Assembly (NCBI RefSeq): GCF_000714815.1
Contig: NZ_JMIH01000014.1
Span: forward strand, 62,001 to 126,000
DNA from: Anditalea andensis
GTDB lineage: Bacteria > Bacteroidota > Bacteroidia > Cytophagales > Cyclobacteriaceae
Direction of reading: 5' to 3'
DNA: 64,000 nucleotides
How positions within the stretch are numbered: the first letter of the stretch is position 1; each line of letters starts with the position of its first letter. Below are positions 17,286-26,398 of this stretch, piece after piece. The notes below the pieces were generated by a model. The model was not told where the DNA came from. It was given only the letters and a program-made list of their open reading frames with translations, and ran no database searches. The translations under genes were made by a program, and so were the position numbers.

Positions 17286-18164
17286 ATGAAGATCAGCAAG
17301 AAAAAATTTCTATATAGTCTTTTTGTTTTATTAGGCCTAGTAGGTTTGTATGCCTTTTGGTTTGAAAGACTTTTCCTTCAATGGAACTACTTCGATATAT
17401 CAAAAGGGCTGAATAAAAAGATAAAATTAATCCAGCTTTCGGACATCCACCTGCAAAAAATGGACAACCATCACCGCTTAATGGCTGAAAGGATCAACAT
17501 GGAAGACCCAGATCTTTTGCTTTTTAAAGGGGACACTATCGATGCTTGGGAAAATATGGCTGAACTAGATTAGTTCCTGGGTCTATTAGGTCTAAACATT
17601 CAGAAAATCGCTATTACAGGCAACTGGGAATATTGGGGAAATGTTGACCTCAAAGAGCTGAAAACACTTTATGCTGCCCACAAATGTCAATTGTTGATCA
17701 ATGAATCGCGCCAGTTCCTCTTTAAAGGCAGGAGTATTTCCGTGACCGGAATTGACGACATGATTGGAGGCCAAGCTGATTGTCTACTAGCCAAACAGGA
17801 GATTACACCCAGTGATCTCAATCTGGTCCTCTCCCACTGCCCTGCTCACCGAGACATCATAAAGCATGAAAACGGGGATGATTTAAGATTAGACTTAATT
17901 CTTTCTGGCCATACCCACGGAGGACAGATAAATTTCTTTGGATTGGTGCCTTTCAAGCCCCGCGGAAGCGGAAACTATCTCAGCGGATGGTACATGGAAA
18001 ATGGTCCTCCCTTATATGTATCTAAGGGCATAGGGACCAGTCTGATCCCCCTGAGATGTGGAGCAAGGGCCGAAGTTGCAGTTTTTGAGGTTGAAATATA
18101 TTTAGCATTAAATTTTATCGCGCTTACTAAATGTGGAGATGGTATAATAAGAAGCTTGGTTTGA
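17286..18164 (+). pseudogene. Membrane-anchored metallophosphoesterase (YkuE-like), amber stop at codon 96
   Basis: One continuous frame interrupted only by TAG at 17571-17573. The first part has an N-terminal membrane anchor (FLYSLFVLLGLVGLYAFWF) and the metal motifs QLSDIHLQ and KGDTID. The second has GNWEYWG, LSHCPAHRDI, SGHTHGGQI and the conserved end GIGTSLIPLRCGARAEVAVFEV. Relatives of this type hydrolyse phosphodiesters or pyrophosphates at the membrane (UDP-diacylglucosamine pyrophosphatase-like or phospholipid targets). The last 23 residues beyond the family end look non-homologous. Either the gene is dead, or the stop is a sequencing error or is suppressed. Confidence 0.85.
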
Positions 18165-18399
18165 AAAATCACAACTAATAGTACCTATCAGGTTGGTGGT
18201 ATAATGCAGTTCTATACTTTCTTTCTGATCTTGTATCTTAAATAATGAGCCCCTGATTTAAGATTATCTTTATGATGGAAACATCAAAGACCCAATTCAA
18301 GTTTGATTTTAATAATTAAACCAATAAAAATACCTAGAACTAGGTGTTGTACATATGATTATATTGTTCTAATATTGAAATTAACTAAAATAATTTTAT

Positions 18400-19946
18400 A
18401 TGAAAACAAATTTTACCCCCCACTACTAATTCTTTAAGGGCAATTTGTCTTTACTTTTTATTTGTATTAATATCTATATCGTGTATAGAGCATCAAGATG
18501 AAATCATTATAGAGTCAGTCATCAAAGACCCTAAACTTAAGTAAATAGAAGCTTGGTTTAACAGAAGTGAAAAAAGTTTACATTCAAAAATTGATCCCCA
18601 CGCAAGTCAGAAAAATGATGATCTTACGCTAACTTTACCCTTTTCAGAAAAAGAACTCGATTGGTCTGACTATCATCATTTTGAATTTTCTGACGGAAGA
18701 GAAGTATATGAAGTCAAGACCAGAAATAAAACTGAAATATTCCCCTTACATTTTTACAACAGATATGATGGAAAGAGATCGGAACTATATACCGAAACGC
18801 TTCTTTTTATTGAAAATCCCGGTAAAGAAAAGTATTATATGCTTATCCTGAGATATTTCCAGATCAAAGGAAATCCAACAAAAATAAATTATAATAATGT
18901 CCAGCCAAATTGGACTGGTAGTATAGATGTATTTAACTATCAGGAAAAACATTTAAGGACCTTCAATTTTGAAAAAGGAAAGCTCATATCATATGTTAGA
19001 TTCAGTCCCCCAAATACAAAACAGATAGGGAAAAATTAAAATATCACTTGTTGGAATTCCATAACCTATCTCCCTTCCTATGTGGTCTGTATAGGGATTG
19101 ATTGCTCGATTTATTCCGGAGGGTCTATTTCAAGAACAGAATGCCAATTCAATGGAGGTGGTGGTGGTTCCGGTCCTCCGGGTTCTTTTTGTGATGATAC
19201 AAATTGTAATGAGTTCCCTAGTCCGGGATCAGGGCCTCCATTAAATGAAGAACTAATCATAAATAACCTTAAAGACCCTTGTGCAAGGGAGATATTTCAA
19301 AGTATTGGAAACGCGAGTAAAATCAACTCTCCATTTGAAACTGGAAATTCAAACCCTCTTGCTTATATTGATTTTGCATCAGAGATTTATAAGATGTTTG
19401 CTGAATCTAAAAATTTTAATTTAATTATTTCAAATACTGAGGTTCAGGGTAAAACAGGTATAACCACATCCATTTTTAATTCTTCTAATGGAAAAAAAGA
19501 AGTTCATATAATCTTATCAAATGATTATTTAAATAAAGCCACAAGACTTTCCATTGCCAGAACAATAATTCATGAAATGGTACATGGGTACATTATTTAT
19601 GAACTTAATAATCAAAATTATGAATTCAGTTATCATTTTGATGAAAATTATAGTAAATATAAAACTTCGAATAGAGCTCACCATGAATTTATGGGTGCTT
19701 ATGTGGACATGATTGCTTTCTCTCTTAAAAAAATGGGATTCAATTTTTGATGATGGGCATGGAAATTTAGGTGAAGATTATTATAAGTCAATGGCTTATG
19801 GAGGATTATTTAGGGATAAATCTAATACCCCTACTGATAGTTTTAAATCTCAAGTCCCAGATTTAAGTAAAAGAAACAAAATTATTGAAATCCTACTAAA
19901 AGAACAAAATGGTGAATTCTCTGCAAAATGCAAAAAATGTAATTAA
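18400..19946 (+). pseudogene. Degraded lipoprotein with Gly-rich linker and HExxH metallopeptidase domain (toxin-like)
   Basis: Four lesions interrupt what was one gene of about 515 codons. A C6 run at 18416-18421 shifts the frame between ATG (18400) and the lipobox. Stops lie at 18542 (TAA) and 19037 (TAA), and an A7 run at 19727-19733 shifts the end. Repaired, the product starts with a lipoprotein signal (LRAICLYFLFVLISISC), has a beta-rich N-domain, a Cys-rich joint (VVCIGIDCSIYSGGSIS), a GGGGGSGPPGS linker, and a C-terminal domain with TIIHEMVHGY (HExxH zinc site). Conserved N-domain, glycine linker and enzymatic C-end recall polymorphic-toxin layouts in Bacteroidetes; that is inference. 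Confidence 0.7.
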
Positions 19947-20463
19947 GGTATTAATGGTTGTTTTGTTTTTCATCCCAGTCCAGTATGAACTATTTTGCCA
20001 AACTGTAAATGACAAAATTCATAAAACCTTTCTGAAAATGGCAGATACTAAAGATAATATACCAATTTACAGTCAGGTTAAAACAAACAAAGATTGGTTG
20101 AAATTTTTATCCGACAGTTCCAATATTGAAAACGGACTCCGAGGAGGGTGTAGGATTAAAAACCTTCATGAAGTATTTAAAAATTTTGATTTATATATAG
20201 ATGGAAAAAGTTATTACAGTAATTTTAACAGATGGGAGAAGAAAAAATTACCAGGCTTTAAGCTTATAGAAAAGTTACCCCAAAATGGGAAATATATTGA
20301 ATATTCTCCGCCATTAATATCAGGAGAATGGGGTATCATTAGAAAAATGTATTATGAGAATAAGGAACTCTTAGAAGATTCTATATTGATTTATCAATCT
20401 GGAAATAAGCGAGATTGGCATCAAGTCTGCCAACTATACTTACTTCAAAGTTTTCCTCATTAA
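19909..20463 (+). CDS. Small secreted protein overlapping the metallopeptidase pseudogene (immunity candidate)
   Basis: 184 residues. The ATG lies inside the last 38 bases of the pseudogene in another frame, which suggests translational coupling. N-terminal signal-like segment VIKVLMVVLFFIPVQYELFC; the mature part is basic and beta-rich with Trp/Tyr (SGEWGIIRKMYYENKELLEDS, DWHQVCQLYL). I recognise no family. A secreted or membrane-bound partner next to a lipoprotein-metallopeptidase gene fits an immunity or chaperone role, but no direct evidence exists. Confidence 0.6.
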   Translation: MVNSLQNAKNVIKVLMVVLFFIPVQYELFCQTVNDKIHKTFLKMADTKDNIPIYSQVKTNKDWLKFLSDSSNIENGLRGGCRIKNLHEVFKNFDLYIDGKSYYSNFNRWEKKKLPGFKLIEKLPQNGKYIEYSPPLISGEWGIIRKMYYENKELLEDSILIYQSGNKRDWHQVCQLYLLQSFPH

Positions 20464-20867
20464 CCTTATTTATGCTTCTAAATTATTAGAATTGATACAT
20501 CATATCATTAAACAGTTAATGATCGTCTATAGATATTTGCTAAGGCTGTAACACTTTAATTTATATATATTAAAAGACTCCCTTTTATTGAAAGTCTTTC
20601 ATTTCAATCCATTGTTTATTTATATTCCTATTACCTAGAAGAAAATAACCTCCATTAAATAATAGCTGTTTAATTGTTATAAACACTCAGAATTACAATT
20701 GACTCCCAGATTTATCATGATATGCTACATCAGGAAGCAGGCATAACATAAGAAAGGCCCCCATCCGGGAGCCTTTCTTATTTTTTCAAATATTCTTATA
20801 TGTCTTTATTTAACACCAAAAATCTTTGAATCTTCTTTTTATTTGTAGTGACTTTTCTCATTAACCA
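20464..20867. other. Non-coding gap before tex
   Basis: AT-rich, no ORF of interest. Holds the strong terminator listed next; nothing else recognised. Confidence 0.5.
20749..20787 (+). terminator. Strong intrinsic terminator, probably bidirectional
   Basis: Stem TAAGAAAGGC (20749-20758) / GCCTTTCTTA (20771-20780), 10 bp, with an inner CCC/GGG pairing and six T after it. The plus-strand T-run suits the upstream gene; the hairpin also sits 88 bases past the tex stop on the other strand. Confidence 0.85.
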
Positions 20868-23123
20868 TCACTTCCCAAACTTACCCTTCAGCAATGCTAG
20901 CTTAGCCGCCATATCACCTTCGGGTTCTTTTTCCTCTTTTGGCTTCCTTTCTCGTCTTCCTCCACCACCAGTGGGTTTCTTCTCGGCAAAAGGATCTGAC
21001 TTCATGCTCAGCCCTATTCTTTTTCTGGCGGTATCCACTTCCATTACGGTCACCTCTACTTTTTGGTTTACAGTCACTACCTCATTGGGATCAGAGATAT
21101 AGCGGTCTGCCATATTACTCAGATGAACCAAGCCATCCTGATGTACGCCTATGTCCACAAATGCCCCGAAGTTGGTAATATTGGTAATGATGCCTGGGAG
21201 CTTCATGCCTACCTTTAAATCTTTCATCTCGTTTACCCCTTCCTGGAAATTGAAGACTTCAAAAGTTTCACGCGGATCTCTTCCCGGCTTGGAAAGCTCA
21301 GACATGATATCCTGAAGGGTAGGAAGACCTACTGTTTCGGAAACATAATTTTTAAGGATAATTTTTTCCCTTAGCTCATCACTTTTCATCAGCTCACTGA
21401 CCTTTGCATTGATATCCTTTGCCATCTTCTCCACTACAGCGTAACTCTCCGGATGGACGGCACTGGCATCCATCGGGTTTTTGGCCCCTCGGATTCTGAG
21501 GAAACCCGCAGCCTGCTCATAAGCTTTATCGCCAAGACGAGGCACTTTTTTTATTTCCGAACGGCTCTTAAAAGGTCCGTTTTCATTTCTATATTCTACT
21601 ATCTTGGCCGCCAAAGCCGGGCCTAGACCTGACACATAAGTCAATAGCTCTTTGGAAGCAGTATTGATCTCTACTCCCACTGCATTTACACAGCTCATTA
21701 CGGTATCGTCCAAAGAGTTATTCAACGCAGCCTGATCCACATCATGCTGGTATTGGCCCACACCGATGGATTTGGCATCGATCTTTACCAGTTCAGCCAA
21801 AGGGTCCATCAGCCTTCTGCCGATAGAAACCGCTCCTCTTACGGTCAGGTCATGGTCAGGAAATTCATCCCGGGCCACCTGAGAAGCAGAATAAATAGAG
21901 GCTCCACTTTCGTTCACCATCACTACAAGTACATGCTTTGGTAGGCCAAGGGATTTTACAAAAGATTCTGTTTCCCTACTGGCAGTACCGTTGCCTATAG
22001 CAATGGCCTTAATATCATATTTCTCCACCCAGTGTTTAACCAAGGCCCCTGATTCTGCTATTTTCTTTTGCGGCTCATTTGGATAGATGGCATCATAGTG
22101 CAACAATTGGCCCTGCGGCCCCAGACATACGGTCTTGCATCCAGTCCGGAAACCTGGATCTATCGCCAATACAGCTTGCTCTCCAAGGGGAGCACCCAAA
22201 AGAAGTTGTCTCAGGTTTTCCGTAAAAACTTTGATTGCTTCTTCGTCTGCCCTCTTTTTAGAATATAATCTTACCTCTGTTTCCATAGAAGGCTTTAACA
22301 GTCTTTTATAGCAATCTTTGATCGCCAGCTTCACCTGCTCTGCCGCACGGTTGTTTTCCACAACCACCATCTTTTCCATCAGCGCAATAGCATCAAGTTC
22401 CTCTGGAGTACTATCCAACATCAAAAACAGCTCCTTCTCTCCCCTTCTCATGGCCAGCACCCTGTGTGAAGGGGCTGTCTTTACAGGCTCCGTCCAATCA
22501 AAATAATCTTTATATTTTATGGCTTCCTCTTCTTTTCCCGGAATGACTTTAGAGACAAATTTACCTTCATCAATAAAGAGTTTCCGCATTTTAATCCTTA
22601 ATTCAGCATTTTCATTGATCCATTCAGCCATAATATCCCGGGCGCCCGCAAGAGCCTCTTCTTCCGTATTGACCTCTTTCTCCGGATCGATGTACTTTTT
22701 AGCTTCAGCCATAACATCAAAGGACTCTTGTGAAAATATCCGAGTGGCCAAGGGTTCAAGCCCTTTTTCTTTGGCTATAGTAGCTTTGGTCCTTCTTTTA
22801 GGCTTATAGGGTAGATAGAGATCTTCCAGTACTGCCATAGTCTCGGCAGCGTCTAATTTTTTCTCTAGTTCGGGAGTGAGTTTGCCTTGTTCCTTAATAG
22901 ATTTTAAGATAGCCTCTTTTCTTTTATCCAGATCTCGAAGCTGCTGCACGCGGTCCCTTATGGCGGACACTTGCACTTCGTCTAAACTGCCCGTGACTTC
23001 TTTCCTGTATCTTGAGATAAATGGAACAGTAGCTCCTTCATCTAAAAGATCAATGGTGTCAGAAACCTGTTTCTGTTTTATTTTCAGCTCTTCGGCTATC
23101 TTCAGGTAATGGTTGATGTTCAT
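20868..23123 (-). CDS. tex: Tex: RNA-binding transcription accessory protein
   Basis: 751 residues, near the usual size of about 770. Order of domains: helical N-terminal region (1-190), YqgF/RNase H-like domain with VLAIDPGFRTGCKTV (about 320-335), helix-hairpin-helix pair (about 480-560, YVSGLGPALAAKIVEYR), and a C-terminal S1 domain (about 640-715, GIITNITNFGAFVDIGVHQDGLVHLS). The tail is Gly/Lys-rich. Tex is a nucleic-acid-binding homologue of eukaryotic Spt6, linked to transcription and stress tolerance. Single gene. Confidence 0.96.
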   Translation of the reverse strand: MNINHYLKIAEELKIKQKQVSDTIDLLDEGATVPFISRYRKEVTGSLDEVQVSAIRDRVQQLRDLDKRKEAILKSIKEQGKLTPELEKKLDAAETMAVLEDLYLPYKPKRRTKATIAKEKGLEPLATRIFSQESFDVMAEAKKYIDPEKEVNTEEEALAGARDIMAEWINENAELRIKMRKLFIDEGKFVSKVIPGKEEEAIKYKDYFDWTEPVKTAPSHRVLAMRRGEKELFLMLDSTPEELDAIALMEKMVVVENNRAAEQVKLAIKDCYKRLLKPSMETEVRLYSKKRADEEAIKVFTENLRQLLLGAPLGEQAVLAIDPGFRTGCKTVCLGPQGQLLHYDAIYPNEPQKKIAESGALVKHWVEKYDIKAIAIGNGTASRETESFVKSLGLPKHVLVVMVNESGASIYSASQVARDEFPDHDLTVRGAVSIGRRLMDPLAELVKIDAKSIGVGQYQHDVDQAALNNSLDDTVMSCVNAVGVEINTASKELLTYVSGLGPALAAKIVEYRNENGPFKSRSEIKKVPRLGDKAYEQAAGFLRIRGAKNPMDASAVHPESYAVVEKMAKDINAKVSELMKSDELREKIILKNYVSETVGLPTLQDIMSELSKPGRDPRETFEVFNFQEGVNEMKDLKVGMKLPGIITNITNFGAFVDIGVHQDGLVHLSNMADRYISDPNEVVTVNQKVEVTVMEVDTARKRIGLSMKSDPFAEKKPTGGGGRRERKPKEEKEPEGDMAAKLALLKGKFGK

Positions 23124-23432
23124 GTTTTAATAGTTTGTCAATAGATTGCCATCTATAGTAGGCAATAATATGCTAAGCGGCTGCAATTTAATCCTTCTGA
23201 AAGAGTTTTCTTAAAGCTTTGTGGTTTTATTGTAGGGCTAATGGATAATCAATTGGCACTCAGGATTAGTGTTTATTTGACATCCCATTTTAAATTGGGT
23301 TATAATGGCTTTATATAAATGCCCTTGTCGACATGACCCTATACATAAGATCTTAATTGTCAAAAACAGTTTCCACAACCTAGGACCAATATTTGCTAAC
23401 AAATATTTTTTATGTTTACTTGATTACTTTCC
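23124..23432. other. Divergent intergenic region between tex and the YihY gene
   Basis: Should hold the promoters of both genes. Only the inverted repeat at 23388-23407 stands out; no ORF. Confidence 0.4.
23388..23407. promoter_or_regulatory. Inverted repeat before the YihY gene
   Basis: AATATTTG (23388-23395) / CAAATATT (23400-23407), perfect 8-bp arms with 4-base loop, followed by T-rich sequence. It lies 25 bases before the start codon. Its left arm also resembles a -7 element (one mismatch to TAnnTTTG), so it may be operator, promoter or both. Confidence 0.35.
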
Positions 23433-24323
23433 ATGCATTTTATAAAAAAGTGTTATTCCCTGTCCAAAACTTCCTTTAAAATTTTTGCAGACAATCACCC
23501 TGTAAAATTTGCATCAGCCATTGCCTACTTTTCATTGTTTGCACTGCCATCTATGTTGCTGATCATTCTTTATTTCTTTAGCATGTTTTTTCCTGTGGAA
23601 ATGATTGTGGATTTATTAAAAGAGGAACTTTCCATAGTGGTGGGACAAGATGGCGCAAACATTCTGGTAGTCATTACTGAAAACTATAAAGGACAGGCAG
23701 AGCAGAATTTATTCACGCTGGTAATATATTCCGTTGTAATTTTTTGGCTATCCACTCAGTTGTTTCGACTGTTCCAAAATTCTCTGAACGATCTTTGGCT
23801 GGTCAAACCAAAATTCACTAATTTTTGGCAACGCATATGGATGGAGAGGGTGCTGACTTTTTTTCTGGTCATTGGATCTGGAGTATTATTATTTTCTTCT
23901 ATCGCAGTAGAATGGGGGCTGGAAATGCTCCTGGGTTCAGACAGCCAGCAAAGTGGATGGACGCTTACTTCTGTATTGGTAAACATAATTACTGCTATTT
24001 TTGTATTCTTTTGGTTCAGCTTACTTTATAAAGTATTGCCAGCAGTTAAAATTAAATGGGGACCTACCTTAGTAGGGGCATGGGTCACTTCGATACTTTT
24101 TATCATAGGATATCTTTTGATATGGGAATTTGTGGTCAAAAGGGAGTTGGAGGATTTTTATGATGTGGCCGCATCTATCATAGTGGTAGCCCTATGGATA
24201 TTTTATGCCTCACTGGTTTTTCTATACGGCGCCAGCTTTACAAAGGCCTATTCTAATGATCGGGGCAAAGCAATAGAACCAGCTTCTTATGCTTATAAAT
24301 TCAAAAAAGTAAAAGATGAGTAA
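23433..24323 (+). CDS. YihY/virulence factor BrkB family membrane protein
   Basis: 296 residues, typical size. Six hydrophobic segments are visible, starting with VKFASAIAYFSLFALPSMLLIILYFF, plus the conserved QNSLNDLW loop and WGPTLVGAWVTSILFIIGYLL. Family members are inner-membrane proteins once mislabelled RNase BN. Their function is not settled; AsmA-like proteins and YihY homologues have been linked to phospholipid transport. Single gene, divergent from tex. Confidence 0.92.
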   Translation: MHFIKKCYSLSKTSFKIFADNHPVKFASAIAYFSLFALPSMLLIILYFFSMFFPVEMIVDLLKEELSIVVGQDGANILVVITENYKGQAEQNLFTLVIYSVVIFWLSTQLFRLFQNSLNDLWLVKPKFTNFWQRIWMERVLTFFLVIGSGVLLFSSIAVEWGLEMLLGSDSQQSGWTLTSVLVNIITAIFVFFWFSLLYKVLPAVKIKWGPTLVGAWVTSILFIIGYLLIWEFVVKRELEDFYDVAASIIVVALWIFYASLVFLYGASFTKAYSNDRGKAIEPASYAYKFKKVKDE

Positions 24324-24561
24324 AAAATTCCTATTATGTCATAGGACTTATGGTTTCATTAAAAAATAATTCATAGAAAGACTTTAAGGGGGGCGTAATA
24401 AAATAATTTTACTTTTTTAATCAATAGTAAAAACCGTTTAATATCTAATGTAGAAAAATTCATTATATATTATAGTGGGCAATAAACCAATGAGTTATTT
24501 GGATAGAACATGAAATCCCCATATATACCAACATTAAATAAATCATTCATCATTAATACAT

Positions 24562-25068
24562 TTACTCCACAGATATTACTTCCAATTCTTCAACTAAGCC
24601 ACCTATCTGAAAGCTAACCCTGTCCTTTTCTACTTTTCCCACTACTGCTTTAGCGATAGGGGCAATAAAAGCTATTTTACCTTGCTTCACATCAGCCTCA
24701 TCCACTCCTACAATGGTAAATTTCCTTAAAAAACCTGGCTTTCTACCTTTAATGGTTTTAAGACAAACAGTTGAGCCAAATCTGATTTCTTTTGAAGCAT
24801 CAGATGACATTTCGACTACTCTCGCAGAATTGATACGTTCTATCAGCAGCTTTAGCTTGCCTTCTATCATCAGGTTTTCGTAGCGCTTTTCTGCTTCATT
24901 TTCCTTTTTATTGCCAGACTTTTCTTCCTCTAATTTTATTTTTTCATCCAATAAGGCCTGAAGTCCTTCTACTGTGACATAATTCGTGACACCTGGAGGT
25001 AATGCTGCCCTGGGCGGAATAAGCGGTGCTTCTTCCTGATCTTCTTCTTTTACAAATCCTCTGCTCAT
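24562..25068 (-). CDS. GreA/GreB-family transcription elongation factor
   Basis: 168 residues. N-terminal extension MSRGFVKEEDQEEAPLIPPR is typical of the Bacteroidetes GreB-like branch. The middle is the Gre coiled coil (about 35-95) and the C-terminus the FKBP-like domain with FGSTVCLKTI...TIVGVDEADVKQGKIAFIAPIAKAVVGK. It binds the RNA polymerase secondary channel and stimulates cleavage of backtracked RNA. The acidic tip residues are not as clear as in E. coli GreB. Confidence 0.9.
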   Translation of the reverse strand: MSRGFVKEEDQEEAPLIPPRAALPPGVTNYVTVEGLQALLDEKIKLEEEKSGNKKENEAEKRYENLMIEGKLKLLIERINSARVVEMSSDASKEIRFGSTVCLKTIKGRKPGFLRKFTIVGVDEADVKQGKIAFIAPIAKAVVGKVEKDRVSFQIGGLVEELEVISVE

Positions 25069-25145
25069 CTTGTTTAACTTTAGATATAAAGTAGCTACAA
25101 AAATGATTCCCTTAATATAATGTAATGATCAGTCCCTTGGGTAAA

Positions 25146-26294
25146 TCAGCTTTCTTTACTAAATACCATCAGGTATACGACTACTAAAATCATAAAAATA
25201 ATCGTAAAGCTTTTCATCCTCATCATGATACCTAAATTGCTCAGGCTATTGGCAAATATTAAAGTGGTAGCAATAAAAAAAAGAAAACCGAAACTCAGGT
25301 ATACAGGCATCTTACGGACCCCGGCTCTGTCTCCATAAAAAGCCAACATAGGTACAGCCGCCACATAAATCAAATTTTCAATTGATGCTACATAACTTTC
25401 CCAATGGTAAGCATCAAAAAAGAGGGGACGAAAAAGAAAAGTCAATACCCTTTGCACTTGATTATAAGAAGCCAAATTGACTGATGAACCTGCCTGCTGC
25501 AGTAAAGTAATCTGATAATCCATTAAACTCCCCATACTCGTGAGAGAAAGATCAGAGATATTCAGATACTGGACCAATATGGGTGACATCACCAATAAAA
25601 CAATCCCTGCGCATATCGATATAATCATTTTGTTCTTTAAGGCAAACACAGGCGATATCCCAAATATCAATCCAATAAGAGCAAGGGCCAAAAACCCAAG
25701 ATGTGGCCTTATTAAAAACAATAGTCCACAGGCAGGGATCAACTGCCAGCCAAACTTATGAAGATATGACATTCCCCAAAGCAGCCATGCTAGTGCAAAG
25801 AGGGTAATGGATTCTTTACCTATACCGGCAGACCAAAAATGAAGGCTGGGAAGAAAAAACACACATAAGTAGATGGGTTGCCTACGCAAAGGGGCTTCTT
25901 TTATAAAAGCCTGATAGCTGAGCAGAAACAGGATCCTTATTCCTAAATAGCCCATCATTCCCCACAGATAATTACCTGTGATGAAGGACAGGTCCATAAT
26001 TTTATATAATAAAAAGTTAAGCCACTGGACAAAAAATGTACTCAACCCAAAATAATCCATCCACCGTTCACTTGGTCCTGTCATCACATTAGTAGTTAAT
26101 GTCCAGTAAGCTAATGCATCCCCTCCTTTCTTTAAAATATAACAACTAAAAACACTAGTAAATAATAGGTGATAAACCCATAAAGCTTGTAATTGAACAT
26201 AAATCCGCTTAGGAATATGCCAACGGGTGGCTATTCTAACGTTAGCATAAAAATTAAAGAAGACAATAAGCACCAGTAAGGAAAGATCTAGCAT
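25146..26294 (-). CDS. Multi-pass membrane protein of the polysaccharide locus (candidate polymerase), copy A
   Basis: 382 residues from the ATG at 26294, chosen because it aligns with the start of the paralogue at 28801-30045. About ten hydrophobic segments. Conserved features shared with the paralogue: KKGGDALAYW (GGD..xYW), LHFWSAGIGKES, LIRPHLGFLALALIG, FLFRPLFFDAYHWES, NSLSNLGIMMRMKS. No known family name is certain; the topology and context fit an O-antigen/EPS polymerase (Wzy or EpsG-like). It is the last gene of the locus in transcription order. Confidence 0.75.
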   Translation of the reverse strand: MLDLSLLVLIVFFNFYANVRIATRWHIPKRIYVQLQALWVYHLLFTSVFSCYILKKGGDALAYWTLTTNVMTGPSERWMDYFGLSTFFVQWLNFLLYKIMDLSFITGNYLWGMMGYLGIRILFLLSYQAFIKEAPLRRQPIYLCVFFLPSLHFWSAGIGKESITLFALAWLLWGMSYLHKFGWQLIPACGLLFLIRPHLGFLALALIGLIFGISPVFALKNKMIISICAGIVLLVMSPILVQYLNISDLSLTSMGSLMDYQITLLQQAGSSVNLASYNQVQRVLTFLFRPLFFDAYHWESYVASIENLIYVAAVPMLAFYGDRAGVRKMPVYLSFGFLFFIATTLIFANSLSNLGIMMRMKSFTIIFMILVVVYLMVFSKES

Positions 26295-26398
26295 AAAAAA
26301 ACACATCAGATTGAACAAAAGATAAGGTAAAATAAACCTTCTAATCTGCTAAAAATCATCCCTCCAGACCAATAGATAAATCATTGTTCCCCTTCGAG

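Noticed and set aside
26295-26318. TTG-initiated extension of membrane protein copy A
   Set aside because: The ATG at 26294 aligns with the start of its paralogue.
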